Below are positions 1 to 6,341 of a DNA stretch of 64,000 bases, piece after piece (the first letter of the stretch is position 1; every line of letters begins with the position of its first letter). Made by a program: the position numbers and the translations under genes. The stretch comes from Crocinitomix catalasitica ATCC 23190. Its GTDB lineage: Bacteria > Bacteroidota > Bacteroidia > Flavobacteriales_D > Crocinitomicaceae. Below the pieces are notes generated by a model that worked only from the letters and a program-made list of their open reading frames with translations, was not told where the DNA came from and did not search any database. Location of the stretch: the NCBI RefSeq assembly GCF_000621625.1, contig NZ_JHXV01000009.1, positions 72,999-136,998 of the forward strand, written 5' to 3'.

Positions 1-503
1 TCGCGAATCATTCTATTCATAACGGTATCCACTAACCTTACAATATCATTTGCTATCAACATTGCTTTTTTAGGCTCGGTATCCAAGACATCAATATTAA
101 TTGAGTTATATCGTGTTCTATCGAAATGAATATTTTGCTCATACTTTTTTTGGAACTCGAACTTAGCATGAGCTTCAGCTGTATCAACCTCATAATGAGT
201 ATACAAATCATACTTCAAAGTCAAACTATCACGAATTTCGGGAGAAACCAATACTTGTAAAAGTCTTTCCGCATCTGCCTCGTCACCAAATTCAACAACA
301 CTATTCCGGCTGTTCGAACTAAAGTCAACCGAATTGGATTTAGTTGGAAAGACAATGGCTCTTGCCATATAATAAGGTGTCATATATAAACTAACGCCTA
401 TTGATATAACGAATGCCAAAGCTGTTATAATAATTAGATGCTTACGCTTTTGCCAAAGAAAGCTGATTAATTCACTCGAATTGTAATTCTGATTTTGACT
501 CAT
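1..503 (-). CDS. Wzz/GNVR-type polysaccharide chain-length determinant (partial, C-terminus off window)
   Basis: The gene starts at the ATG at 501-503 (minus strand) and runs off the left edge, leaving 167 codons visible. The product has a short polar N-terminus, one membrane segment at about residues 22-40, then a step into the periplasm (TPYYMARAIVFPTKSN) and a charged alpha/beta region (VEFGDEADAERLLQVLVS). This is the layout of Wzz/GNVR proteins, which sit in the inner membrane and set the chain length of surface polysaccharide or take part in its export. The conserved 'VFPTKS' after the membrane segment and the 'DTEPKKAMLIANDIV' block (residues ~145-160) are typical of Bacteroidota members. 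The C-terminal membrane helix expected for the family lies outside the window, so the exact subfamily cannot be judged. Confidence 0.72.
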   Translation of the reverse strand, partial: MSQNQNYNSSELISFLWQKRKHLIIITALAFVISIGVSLYMTPYYMARAIVFPTKSNSVDFSSNSRNSVVEFGDEADAERLLQVLVSPEIRDSLTLKYDLYTHYEVDTAEAHAKFEFQKKYEQNIHFDRTRYNSINIDVLDTEPKKAMLIANDIVRLVDTVMNRMIR

Positions 504-902
504 AATATTAATTTAACGCAACAAAAATAACCATTTATCTTATTATTCATGGTTGAATACCCGTGTTTAAACGAGTATAAAAATGGTTTAGTATTAAATT
601 CGATTATTTAGCTAAATCGAGCATATTTCATATTGTTAATTTTTAACGAATTATTTTTAACGAATTTTAACAAGGCACCAAACAATAATCCTAAAAAACC
701 AAGTCGTTTTTTGCTTGTTTCAGCTTTTATAGGTATTTCAACATATACCAAACGGTATAATTTTAATTAAGAATGTGATTCATTCGTCCCGTTTTTATCG
801 CAATTCGTCTAATTTAAGGGGTTTATGTAATAGTTGTTACAATAACTTCGAAGTATAATCGTTATCTTTATAGAAGAAATTAAGAACCAAAAACATATAA
901 TA
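504..902. other. 399-bp intergenic region with palindromes and a short tandem repeat
   Basis: No convincing gene is present between the divergent Wzz-like and 55-codon genes. It holds a 2.5-unit tandem repeat of a 13-14-nt word containing TTTTAACGAATT (about 638-671), a perfect inverted repeat TATACC-aaac-GGTATA (744-759) that looks like a repressor operator, and a near-palindrome AGTTGTTACAATAACT (about 832-847). TATCTTTA at 863-870 resembles the Bacteroidota -7 box TAnnTTTG and could be the promoter of the mini-gene starting at 903. Confidence 0.5.
744..759. promoter_or_regulatory. Operator-like palindrome TATACC-N4-GGTATA
   Basis: Perfect 6-bp arms separated by AAAC, seen directly. It lies about 105 bp upstream of the candidate -7 box of the 55-codon gene and about 240 bp upstream of the divergent Wzz-like gene. 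A dimeric regulator site is plausible but no regulator gene is adjacent. Confidence 0.35.
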
Positions 903-1070
903 ATGGCACGTAAAAAATCAAAATCAAGAGTTGAAAAAATAATTCAAGAAATTAAAAATTCAACACCAAAATTTAAATTAAAGTTGGACAATAGAACAAC
1001 AATAACATTAAAGACAGAAGAACAATTAGAGAAATGGATGTCATTATATCCAAAAGCTCAATTGGTATAA
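903..1070 (+). CDS. Small basic hypothetical protein (55 aa)
   Basis: An intact 55-codon frame begins ATG-GCA-CGT and ends TAA at 1068-1070. The product is very basic at the N-terminus (MARKKSKSRVEKIIQEIKNS), then has a beta-like lysine/threonine stretch (KFKLKLDNRTTITLKTEEQ) and a short C-terminal helix (EKWMSLYPKAQLV). No family is recognised. Support for a real gene: it is followed 40 bp later by a clear rho-independent terminator, has a candidate promoter box at 863-870, and its amphipathic, charge-patterned sequence is not that of random AT-rich DNA. The poly-basic start suggests nucleic-acid or ribosome binding, but this is inference only. Confidence 0.6.
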   Translation: MARKKSKSRVEKIIQEIKNSTPKFKLKLDNRTTITLKTEEQLEKWMSLYPKAQLV

Positions 1071-1110
1071 TTTTAATAAAGTATTTTCATAGTTTACTTT
1101 TAATTAGCTT

Positions 1111-1145
1111 AAAAGGGGAATTGATTATTCAATCCCCTTTTTTCG
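1111..1145 (+). terminator. Rho-independent terminator after the 55-aa gene
   Basis: AAAAGGGGA pairs with TCCCCTTTT around an inner TTGA/TCAA stem (one bulged A, TTAT loop), followed by a T run. It separates the mini-gene from the methyltransferase gene. Confidence 0.8.
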
Positions 1146-1268
1146 TTTATTAAACTGAATAGTAAAGCAGTAATTGGATTAAAACGAATAAAATATTATT
1201 TTTTCGGTTTTTCAAGTCAATTAAATTATGGATTAACTTTATATTCACATTGATTTTAAATAGAAGCT

Positions 1269-1889
1269 ATGGATTGGAAGTCGCATTGGACGAAAATATA
1301 TGAAGGGAAAGTAGAAACGGAGTTAGGTTGGTATGAAGCGCATCCAAAAGATACAATTCATTTAATCAACTCGCTTAATTTAAGTAAGTACGCGGAAATT
1401 TTTGTAGCTGGCGCGGGAGCAACTACGCTAATCGAATTTCTATTAGAAGATGGTTTTCAGAATATCAATATAAACGATGTCAGTCCTAAAGCCTTATCTA
1501 TTCTTCGTGAAAACTTAGGTAAAGAGGAGTGCAATGTGGAGTGGATTTTAGATGATTTAACTGCGCCAAGTATCTTACACGAATTGCCGTTATTGGATTT
1601 ATGGATAGACAGAGCAGTGATCCACTTTTTTACAGAGGAAGTAGATCGAAATACATATTTTGACTTATTAAAATCAAAAGTTAAAGTAGGCGGATTTGTT
1701 CTACTTGCAACATTTGCTAAAGGAGGTGCTGAAAAATGCGCTGGTTTACCTATTCGTCAATACGATTTAGAAATGCTTCAAAGCGAGCTAGGACCCGCTT
1801 TTGAGACTATTGCAACAAATAATTCTATTTTTGTGAACCCTAAGGGCGGACAAAGACCGTATATTTACGGATTGTTTCAAAGAAATTAA
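1269..1889 (+). CDS. Class I SAM-dependent methyltransferase
   Basis: A 206-residue cytosolic Rossmann-fold methyltransferase. Motif I is seen as FVAGAGATT at residues 45-53 (SAM-binding glycine loop), with the following acidic strand end at NINDVSPKAL (D70) and the motif-IV-like block DLWIDRAVIHFFT at 110-122. The family transfers methyl groups to small molecules or proteins; the substrate here cannot be read from sequence. The overall pattern resembles thiopurine/tellurite-resistance-like or UbiE-like enzymes, not RNA methylases. The CvfB-like gene begins one base after the stop codon, so the two are probably co-transcribed. The start ATG is the first in frame and follows a terminator-bounded spacer. 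Confidence 0.8.
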   Translation: MDWKSHWTKIYEGKVETELGWYEAHPKDTIHLINSLNLSKYAEIFVAGAGATTLIEFLLEDGFQNININDVSPKALSILRENLGKEECNVEWILDDLTAPSILHELPLLDLWIDRAVIHFFTEEVDRNTYFDLLKSKVKVGGFVLLATFAKGGAEKCAGLPIRQYDLEMLQSELGPAFETIATNNSIFVNPKGGQRPYIYGLFQRN

Positions 1890-1890
1890 G

Positions 1891-2727
1891 ATGGTAGAAA
1901 TAGGAAAAGTCAACACATTACGTGTAGTTAAAGAAGTAGATTTTGGATTATACTTAGACGGAGGTGAAGTTTTTGGTGAAATTCTCCTACCGACAAGATA
2001 TGTACTGGAAGGGACTGATGTAGATCAATATATCGATGTTTTTATTTATCTCGATTCTGAAGATAGAATTATTGCAACAACTGAGACGCCATTGGCTGAA
2101 GTAGATCAATTTGCGCATTTAAAATGTGTGCAAACGACTAATTTCGGTGCGTTTTTAGATTGGGGTTTACTGAAGGATTTATTTGTTCCGTTTAGCGAAC
2201 AAGCCTATGATATGGCAGCTGGTGTTACTTATTTTGTTCGTGTTTATTTAGATAAAGAGACGGATAGAATTGTTGCCAGTTCTAAAACTGATCAATTTTT
2301 AGATAATCAACCACACGATTTTCAAGTGGGTGATGAAGTTGATTTGATTATAGCGACTAGAACAGATTTAGGTGTAAAGGTTGTTGTGAATGAAAAATTC
2401 TCAGGACTCTTATATCACAATGAAATATTCAAGCCGATTAAACCTGGAATGCGAATTAAAGGATTCGTTCAGAAGGTTAGAGAGGACGAAAAATTAGATA
2501 TTGCTTTACAACCTCCTGGTTACGAAAAAGTAGATGGTGTTGCTGGTGATATTCTAGCTAAGCTTGAAAAAGCCGGTGGTTATTTAGAAGCAAATGATAA
2601 ATCTGCACCTGAAAGTATCAAATACATGTTTGGTGTGAGTAAAAAGGTATTCAAAAAGGCTATTGGAGCTTTATACCGAGATAAAATCATTACAATCGAA
2701 GAAGAAGGTATCCGATTGAAAAAATAG
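1891..2727 (+). CDS. cvfB: CvfB-like S1 RNA-binding protein
   Basis: At 278 residues this has the length and layout of the CvfB/YitL family: three successive S1-type OB-fold segments (roughly 1-65, 66-130 and 135-205; note the repeated 'FGLYLDGGEVFGEILLP', 'FGAFLDWGLLKDLFVP' and 'LGVKVVVNEKFSGLLYHNE' strands) and a C-terminal winged-helix domain (about 215-278, ending KKAIGALYRDKIITIEEEGI). Family members bind RNA and affect expression of virulence or stress genes; the role in Bacteroidota is not defined. The gene sits one base behind the methyltransferase and ends in a small inverted repeat that overlaps its stop codon. Confidence 0.85.
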   Translation: MVEIGKVNTLRVVKEVDFGLYLDGGEVFGEILLPTRYVLEGTDVDQYIDVFIYLDSEDRIIATTETPLAEVDQFAHLKCVQTTNFGAFLDWGLLKDLFVPFSEQAYDMAAGVTYFVRVYLDKETDRIVASSKTDQFLDNQPHDFQVGDEVDLIIATRTDLGVKVVVNEKFSGLLYHNEIFKPIKPGMRIKGFVQKVREDEKLDIALQPPGYEKVDGVAGDILAKLEKAGGYLEANDKSAPESIKYMFGVSKKVFKKAIGALYRDKIITIEEEGIRLKK

Positions 2728-2753
2728 GTATAACGGTATCGTTTCACCTATTT
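2722..2753 (+). terminator. Inverted repeat at the cvfB stop, possible terminator
   Basis: AAATAGGT (2722-2729, containing the TAG stop) pairs perfectly with ACCTATTT (2746-2753) across a 16-nt loop and is followed by TATTGG. The stem is AT-rich and the T run is weak, so termination may be partial. Confidence 0.4.
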
Positions 2754-2771
2754 ATTGGTTTCAATTGTTAT

Positions 2772-2797
2772 TTATTCTTCACGGAAAGTGAAAATAA
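2772..2797 (+). promoter_or_regulatory. Stem-loop covering the start region of the SRPBCC gene
   Basis: TTATTCTTCAC (2772-2782) can pair with GTGAAAATAA (2788-2797) with one mismatch. The loop holds GGAAA, the only purine-rich ribosome-binding-like stretch, and the ATG follows at 2799. The hairpin could limit translation; this is inference from base pairing. Confidence 0.35.
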
Positions 2798-2798
2798 T

Positions 2799-3254
2799 AT
2801 GAAATTATACAAAGTTGAATCGAAACAAGAAGTTCCTATTTCAATAGAAAAATGCTGGGCTTTTTTTTCAGACCCGAATAATCTAAAGGAAATAACACCC
2901 GATGGAATGGGTTTTGCAATCATTGATGGCAAACCTGACCAAATGTACCCAGGAAAAATCATCCAATATTTTGTTAAACCTGTATTAGGAATTAAACTAA
3001 GATGGGTTACAGAAATCACGCAAGTGAAAGATCATGCATTTTTCATTGACGAGCAAAGATTCGGTCCTTATAAATTCTGGCACCATAAACACTTTTTTAA
3101 AGCTACTGAAAATGGCGTTGAAATGATTGATATCGTTCATTATGGTTTGCCTTTTGGTTTCCTCGGTCGAATTGCAAATGCGTTATTCGTTAAGCATAAA
3201 CTCAAAGAAATATTTGCATACCGACATAAGAAGGTAGAGGAATTGTTTGGTTAG
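2799..3254 (+). CDS. SRPBCC (START/Bet v1-like) ligand-binding family protein
   Basis: A 151-residue protein with the START-like pattern: an N-terminal strand KVESKQEVPISIEKCWAFF, then SDPNNLKEITPDGMGF (the classic 'S-DP-N-L..ITP' block of cyclase/SRPBCC proteins), a central set of strands and a long C-terminal helix (residues ~128-150). SRPBCC proteins hold hydrophobic ligands in a deep pocket; this subfamily is often next to oxidoreductase or epimerase genes and has no assigned ligand. The gene starts right behind a hairpin. Its 3' end is unusual: the last 23 bp plus 28 bp of downstream sequence are repeated at 3445-3495 behind an inserted repeat element. Confidence 0.8.
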   Translation: MKLYKVESKQEVPISIEKCWAFFSDPNNLKEITPDGMGFAIIDGKPDQMYPGKIIQYFVKPVLGIKLRWVTEITQVKDHAFFIDEQRFGPYKFWHHKHFFKATENGVEMIDIVHYGLPFGFLGRIANALFVKHKLKEIFAYRHKKVEELFG

Positions 3255-3282
3255 ATTAAGGCGTAAAAGATTAAAGACTGTT
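3232..3282. repeat. 51-bp direct repeat, copy 1 (3' end of the SRPBCC gene)
   Basis: Covers the last coding bases (…VEELFG stop) of the SRPBCC gene and 28 bp after it. It matches 3445-3495 with two mismatches by direct alignment. The two copies flank a ~160-bp insert, as in attL/attR-type duplications. Confidence 0.85.
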
Positions 3283-3294
3283 GTTGCATTTGAC

Positions 3295-3445
3295 AACCGT
3301 TGCAGCAGCATAGCTAAATGCCGAGCAAATCCTGTGGGGCTGATGAATATCCTCCGCATCTTCAGCGAATCGCGAATTTCTAAATCTGCGATACATATCG
3401 CTTTTATTTGGGTTTAGCGAAGGATCAATATCCTCCGCAGCCTGA
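3295..3445 (+). repeat. Dispersed ~150-bp repeat element, copy A
   Basis: Matches 5008-5154 along its whole length, in the same orientation. It starts with a CCG…CAGCAGC-ata-GCT hairpin end, contains two occurrences of the word ATGAATATCCTCCGCA (3342 and, as ATCAATATCC, 3424), and shares an identical block of more than 40 bp (about 3376-3424) with copy B. No open reading frame. It lies inside the duplicated SRPBCC 3' ends, so it looks inserted. Confidence 0.85.
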
Positions 3446-3495
3446 GGTAGAGGAATTGTTTGGTTAGATGAAAGCGTAAAAGATTAAAGACTGTT
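3445..3495. repeat. 51-bp direct repeat, copy 2
   Basis: Second copy of 3232-3282 (two mismatches). It still encodes the same C-terminal codons EVEELFG and a TAG stop, so the far side of the insert could restore the SRPBCC C-terminus. Confidence 0.85.
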
Positions 3496-3610
3496 TTTTA
3501 CTCGCGATTGCATCATTCATTAAATGTGACAAAAATAAAGCGCTACTCCCCTATTCAAACACTAATAATTGGCTCACCGAATTAAATTTTAAACTAAAAT
3601 GCTTTTTTCG

Positions 3611-3618
3611 TATCTTTG
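3611..3618 (+). promoter_or_regulatory. TAnnTTTG -7 promoter box of the toxin-antitoxin operon
   Basis: TATCTTTG matches the Bacteroidota sigma-A -7 consensus exactly and ends only 4 nt before the ATG at 3623. The transcript would therefore be leaderless or nearly so. No clear -33 TTG is seen. Confidence 0.65.
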
Positions 3619-3622
3619 AATT

Positions 3623-3877
3623 ATGAATACTGCTGAAATTAAAATCTCAAAAATTGTTGAGCTTCTGGGCAATACAGATGAATCTACTTTAGATAAGATA
3701 ATTGGATTGTTAAAAAGCAGTTCAAAAAATGAAAACATTAGGTCAGTTGATGATTTACCTGAAGAGGTAATTGAGGGGATTAAAAGAGGTCAAAATCAAA
3801 TCAAAAATGGCCAATTCACGAATCATGCAGAGGTGAAATCTGAATACCAAAAGCGTTTCCCAAACGCGAATATTTAA
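3623..3877 (+). CDS. Antitoxin-like protein of a type II toxin-antitoxin pair
   Basis: An 84-residue acidic/helical protein directly upstream of a ParE/RelE-type toxin; its stop codon shares one base with the toxin ATG (TAATG), a common translational coupling in these modules. Residues 43-56 (DDLPEEVIEGIKRG) and the C-terminal tail (HAEVKSEYQKRF) match the pattern of antitoxins whose C-terminal 'EV...Y' segment wraps the toxin. The N-terminal half (MNTAEIKISKIVELL) is more like a helical dimer region than a ribbon-helix-helix DNA binder, so autoregulation is uncertain. A perfect TATCTTTG promoter box ends 4 nt before the start codon. Confidence 0.75.
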   Translation: MNTAEIKISKIVELLGNTDESTLDKIIGLLKSSSKNENIRSVDDLPEEVIEGIKRGQNQIKNGQFTNHAEVKSEYQKRFPNANI

Positions 3878-4173
3878 TGGAAGTTATTTGGTCGGACGAA
3901 GCGAAAGAAACTTTTGCTGATGTGATTAATGATATCGAAAAAAACTTCACTGAAAAAGAATCAAATGCTTTTGTTGAGGAAACATTCGGAGTAATTAATT
4001 TAATAGAAACATTTCCTAAACTTTATAAAAAATCAAATTTAAAAGGGCTAAAAAATATTCATCAGGCTTTAATCCATCCGCATACAACCTTATTCTATGA
4101 AATTTCTAAACAAAGAATAGAATTATTATTTTTTTGGTTTAATAAAGATAATCCAGCAAAACTTGATTCGTAA
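3877..4173 (+). CDS. ParE/RelE-superfamily toxin
   Basis: A 98-residue protein with the RelE/ParE fold signature: N-terminal strand VIWSDEAKETFADVINDIE, the two helices with an aromatic/hydrophobic face, and the C-terminal sheet HTTLFYEISKQRIELLFFWFNKDNP (the 'lffyei…ielllfwdnrrdp' motif of ParE-type toxins). Such toxins act on the ribosome-bound mRNA or DNA gyrase; which one cannot be told. It overlaps the antitoxin by one base. The pair lies between the two copies of the 150-bp repeat, next to an orphan lipoprotein gene, which suggests a mobile or cassette-like patch. Confidence 0.82.
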   Translation: MEVIWSDEAKETFADVINDIEKNFTEKESNAFVEETFGVINLIETFPKLYKKSNLKGLKNIHQALIHPHTTLFYEISKQRIELLFFWFNKDNPAKLDS

Positions 4174-4229
4174 TTTAAGGGTGATTATCTCAATCGAAAT
4201 AGAGAACTTTTCTGGCGTTTAATTGCTTA

Positions 4230-4748
4230 TTAGTTTTGTGAATGGCTTTGAACCAAGTTAAATTCTCTTGTCCAAACTACTTTCCCATCATTATCAGACG
4301 CAAATATTGAATAGATACTATCCCCTCGAAAACAGCAACAAAACTTATCGTTTATTAGACTATCCTCATAAACAATAAGAAGTGTTTCTTCGCATTGAAA
4401 TGGATCTAAAATCCAGAAATTTTCTCGATTTTTCAATATATCATCGCCCCAATAAACTTTATACTTTGATTGACTATTTTTACGTTGTAAATAGTTTATA
4501 AATGACATGATATTTATTTCATAAAGTATGAAAGCCCTTTCATTTTCTTCCTTCAATATTTCATCTGAATTAGTAAAATATAAATCCACCGACTCCTTAA
4601 CAGTTTTTTTATTTGTTTTAATGTCATTAAAAAAGGTGTTAATAATATTTGAATATTTTACCTTCTCAGTTATAACACGCTGGTCCCTTGTACAAGAAAT
4701 TAAAAATAGGCAAACTAAGGCGTAACACCCTCCTTTTGTTAAAGTCAT
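4230..4748 (-). CDS. Orphan lipoprotein of unknown function
   Basis: A 172-residue protein with a type II signal peptide: hydrophobic LVCLFLIS followed by the lipobox cysteine C19, so it is expected to be anchored in the cell envelope. The mature part is polar, with a helical half (residues 30-85) and a strand-rich C-terminus containing a cysteine cluster (QCEETLLIVYED at ~118, KFCCCFRGDSIYSIFASDNDGKVVW at 136-158; the last resembles a beta-hairpin). No family is recognised. It reads convergently toward the toxin gene and is preceded by two hairpins of the same family found in front of the orphan genes at 14.6-17.5 kb. Confidence 0.7.
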   Translation of the reverse strand: MTLTKGGCYALVCLFLISCTRDQRVITEKVKYSNIINTFFNDIKTNKKTVKESVDLYFTNSDEILKEENERAFILYEINIMSFINYLQRKNSQSKYKVYWGDDILKNRENFWILDPFQCEETLLIVYEDSLINDKFCCCFRGDSIYSIFASDNDGKVVWTREFNLVQSHSQN

Positions 4749-4776
4749 AATTATTCAAATTGTCACTCCCACTCCA

Positions 4777-4797
4777 TACTAGCTGCGCTGCTGCAGT
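4777..4797. repeat. Degenerate copy of the REP-like hairpin
   Basis: Contains the core AGC-tgc-GCT followed by GCTGCAG, but the left arm (CCATAC) is mutated. 29 bp upstream of the lipoprotein start. Confidence 0.5.
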
Positions 4798-4835
4798 TAT
4801 TTTCGAAAAACTAATTTTTTGATCTAAAAACCGCT

Positions 4836-4858
4836 CCGAAGTAGCTTCGCTGCTGCGG
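4836..4858. repeat. REP-like hairpin CCGAAG-t-AGC-ttc-GCT-g-CTGCGG
   Basis: 23-nt imperfect palindrome with core AGC-N3-GCT, one symmetric t/g mismatch and GC-rich outer arms. Same family as 14696-14718, 15562-15584 and 16670-16692; each sits shortly before the start of a minus-strand orphan gene. Confidence 0.7.
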
Positions 4859-5007
4859 TTATTATCGAATCACTCAGTTTTTTACCTAAAACACAACTCA
4901 ATTATAGCACCTCTTCAAGAACTAAAAATAACGAATTTTATTGAAGGTCTAACTCTTATTTAATAATGAGAAGCCGCCAAATGGTTAATATTAGAACTAC
5001 ATTTTAC

Positions 5008-5154
5008 AACCGCAGCAGCATAGCTACATGCGGAGCAAATCCTGTGGGACTATGAATATCCTCCGCAACTTCAACGAAGCGCGAGTTTCTAAATCTGCGA
5101 TACATATCGCTTTTATTTGGGTTTAGCGAAGGATGAATATCCTCCGCAGCTTGA
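5008..5154 (+). repeat. Dispersed ~150-bp repeat element, copy B
   Basis: Full-length relative of 3295-3445 in the same orientation. Its left end (5010-5033, CCGCAGCAGC-ata-GCTACATGCGG) is the same hairpin family in the opposite orientation, and it ends with GGATGAATATCCTCCGCAGC (5131-5150). The element stops 25 bp before the 3' end of the luciferase-like gene. Copies A and B enclose the toxin-antitoxin pair and the lipoprotein. Confidence 0.85.
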
Positions 5155-5179
5155 TCTTTTTGTCTTTTGCCTTAAAATC

Positions 5180-6190
5180 TTATTTCGCATTAATCTCCGA
5201 CATAATCTCACCAAATAATTGGTATGACTTAATTCGGTCAGCTGCATCATAAGTATTCGTAACAGCAATCAATTCATCAACTTTAGTTTGGGCAATGAAT
5301 TCTTCCACTTGTTTTTTAACCGTTGCTTTGCTTCCTCTAAAAGTAAACTTAAGCATGCCTTGAACAGAAGGATGATTCGCCATTTCACGTAATTCATCTG
5401 TCATCTCTGTCGGTGCTTGTAAAGCATTCCTTTTACCCGTCAATAAACTTACAATCATTCGAATTAATGAAGTAAACATTTGCTCTGCCTCTTCGTCTGT
5501 ATCTGCAACGATAATATTAACCCCAGCCATCACATATGGCTCAGGTACTTCCTTCGATGGTTGAAATTCGTTGCGATAAATAGTAATGGCCTCGAATAAA
5601 TGTGCGGTTGCAAAATGACTGGCGAAGGCATAAGGCAATCCTTTTTTAGCTGCTAAATGGGCACTATCCGTGCTTGAGCCCAAAATATACAAAGGAACAT
5701 CTACTCCCTCAGCCATTGGTACACGTACTTTCGCTGAAGCATTTTCTAATGAAAAATATTTTTCTATTTCCGCTATTTCTTGTGGAAAAGTATAAGCAGC
5801 TTGTCTAAAGTCCGCTCGAATGGCTGTTGCTGTTTCAGGATCCGTTCCTGGTGCTCTTCCCAATCCTAAATCTATTCTGTTGGGATATAGGATTCCTAAT
5901 GTACTAAATTGCTCTGCTATGATTAATGGCGAATGGTTGGGTAACATAATTCCACCCGAACCAACTCGTAATGTTGAAGTACCTTCAGCAACATATCCGA
6001 TTAATAATGAAGTCGCCGAACTACCAATATGTGCTGAATTGTGATGCTCTGCTAACCAATAACGCGTATAACCAGCTCCTTCTGCTTTCTGCGCTAATGC
6101 TCTTGTTTTTTCTAATGTTTCTTTAAAATTCGAATTGCTTGAAACAATTGCTAAATCTAATATGGAGTAGGCTATTTTTTTGATTGACAT
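5180..6190 (-). CDS. LLM-class flavin-dependent oxidoreductase (luciferase-like monooxygenase)
   Basis: A 336-residue TIM-barrel flavoenzyme of the luciferase-like family, in the YhbW/MsnO8-type branch. Seen motifs: WLAEHHN at about 45-51, GSGGIMLPNHSPL at ~77-89 (FMN-phosphate/substrate loop), RIDLGLGRAPGTD at ~104-116 and the GSSTDSAHLAAKKGLPYAFASHF block at ~170-192, all diagnostic of this branch. These proteins use reduced flavin to oxidise small organic substrates; the substrate is unknown here. Downstream lies repeat copy B. Upstream, a TATCTTTG box (minus, 6262-6255) gives a leader of about 60 nt. Confidence 0.9.
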   Translation of the reverse strand: MSIKKIAYSILDLAIVSSNSNFKETLEKTRALAQKAEGAGYTRYWLAEHHNSAHIGSSATSLLIGYVAEGTSTLRVGSGGIMLPNHSPLIIAEQFSTLGILYPNRIDLGLGRAPGTDPETATAIRADFRQAAYTFPQEIAEIEKYFSLENASAKVRVPMAEGVDVPLYILGSSTDSAHLAAKKGLPYAFASHFATAHLFEAITIYRNEFQPSKEVPEPYVMAGVNIIVADTDEEAEQMFTSLIRMIVSLLTGKRNALQAPTEMTDELREMANHPSVQGMLKFTFRGSKATVKKQVEEFIAQTKVDELIAVTNTYDAADRIKSYQLFGEIMSEINAK

Positions 6191-6254
6191 GGTCTTATCT
6201 TTGTAATGTAAATGGAAAGAAATAAAACAATTTATCGCTTTCTGAATTATGGTA

Positions 6255-6262
6255 CAAAGATA
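6255..6262 (-). promoter_or_regulatory. TAnnTTTG -7 box for the luciferase-like gene
   Basis: TATCTTTG on the minus strand, 64 nt upstream of the ATG at 6190. It also lies just past the terminator of the VWA gene, as expected for a new transcription unit. Confidence 0.6.
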
Positions 6263-6288
6263 CGGGAATCATGGCTAATTATGAACAT

Positions 6289-6324
6289 AAAAAATCCCGA
6301 AGCCCAACTTTTAGCTCCGGGATT
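6289..6324 (-). terminator. Rho-independent terminator of the VWA-rhodanese gene
   Basis: On the minus strand AATCCCGGAGC pairs with GCTTCGGGATT and is followed by TTTTTT. It lies 18 bp after the stop codon. Confidence 0.85.
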
Positions 6325-6341
6325 ATAAGTCAATTGATTGA

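Noticed and set aside
2768-3019. Minus-strand frame antisense to the SRPBCC gene
   Set aside because: Fully covered by a gene with clear family motifs.
6196-6203. Plus-strand TATCTTTG promoter box
   Set aside because: No plus-strand gene follows; it is inside the 5' region of a minus-strand gene.
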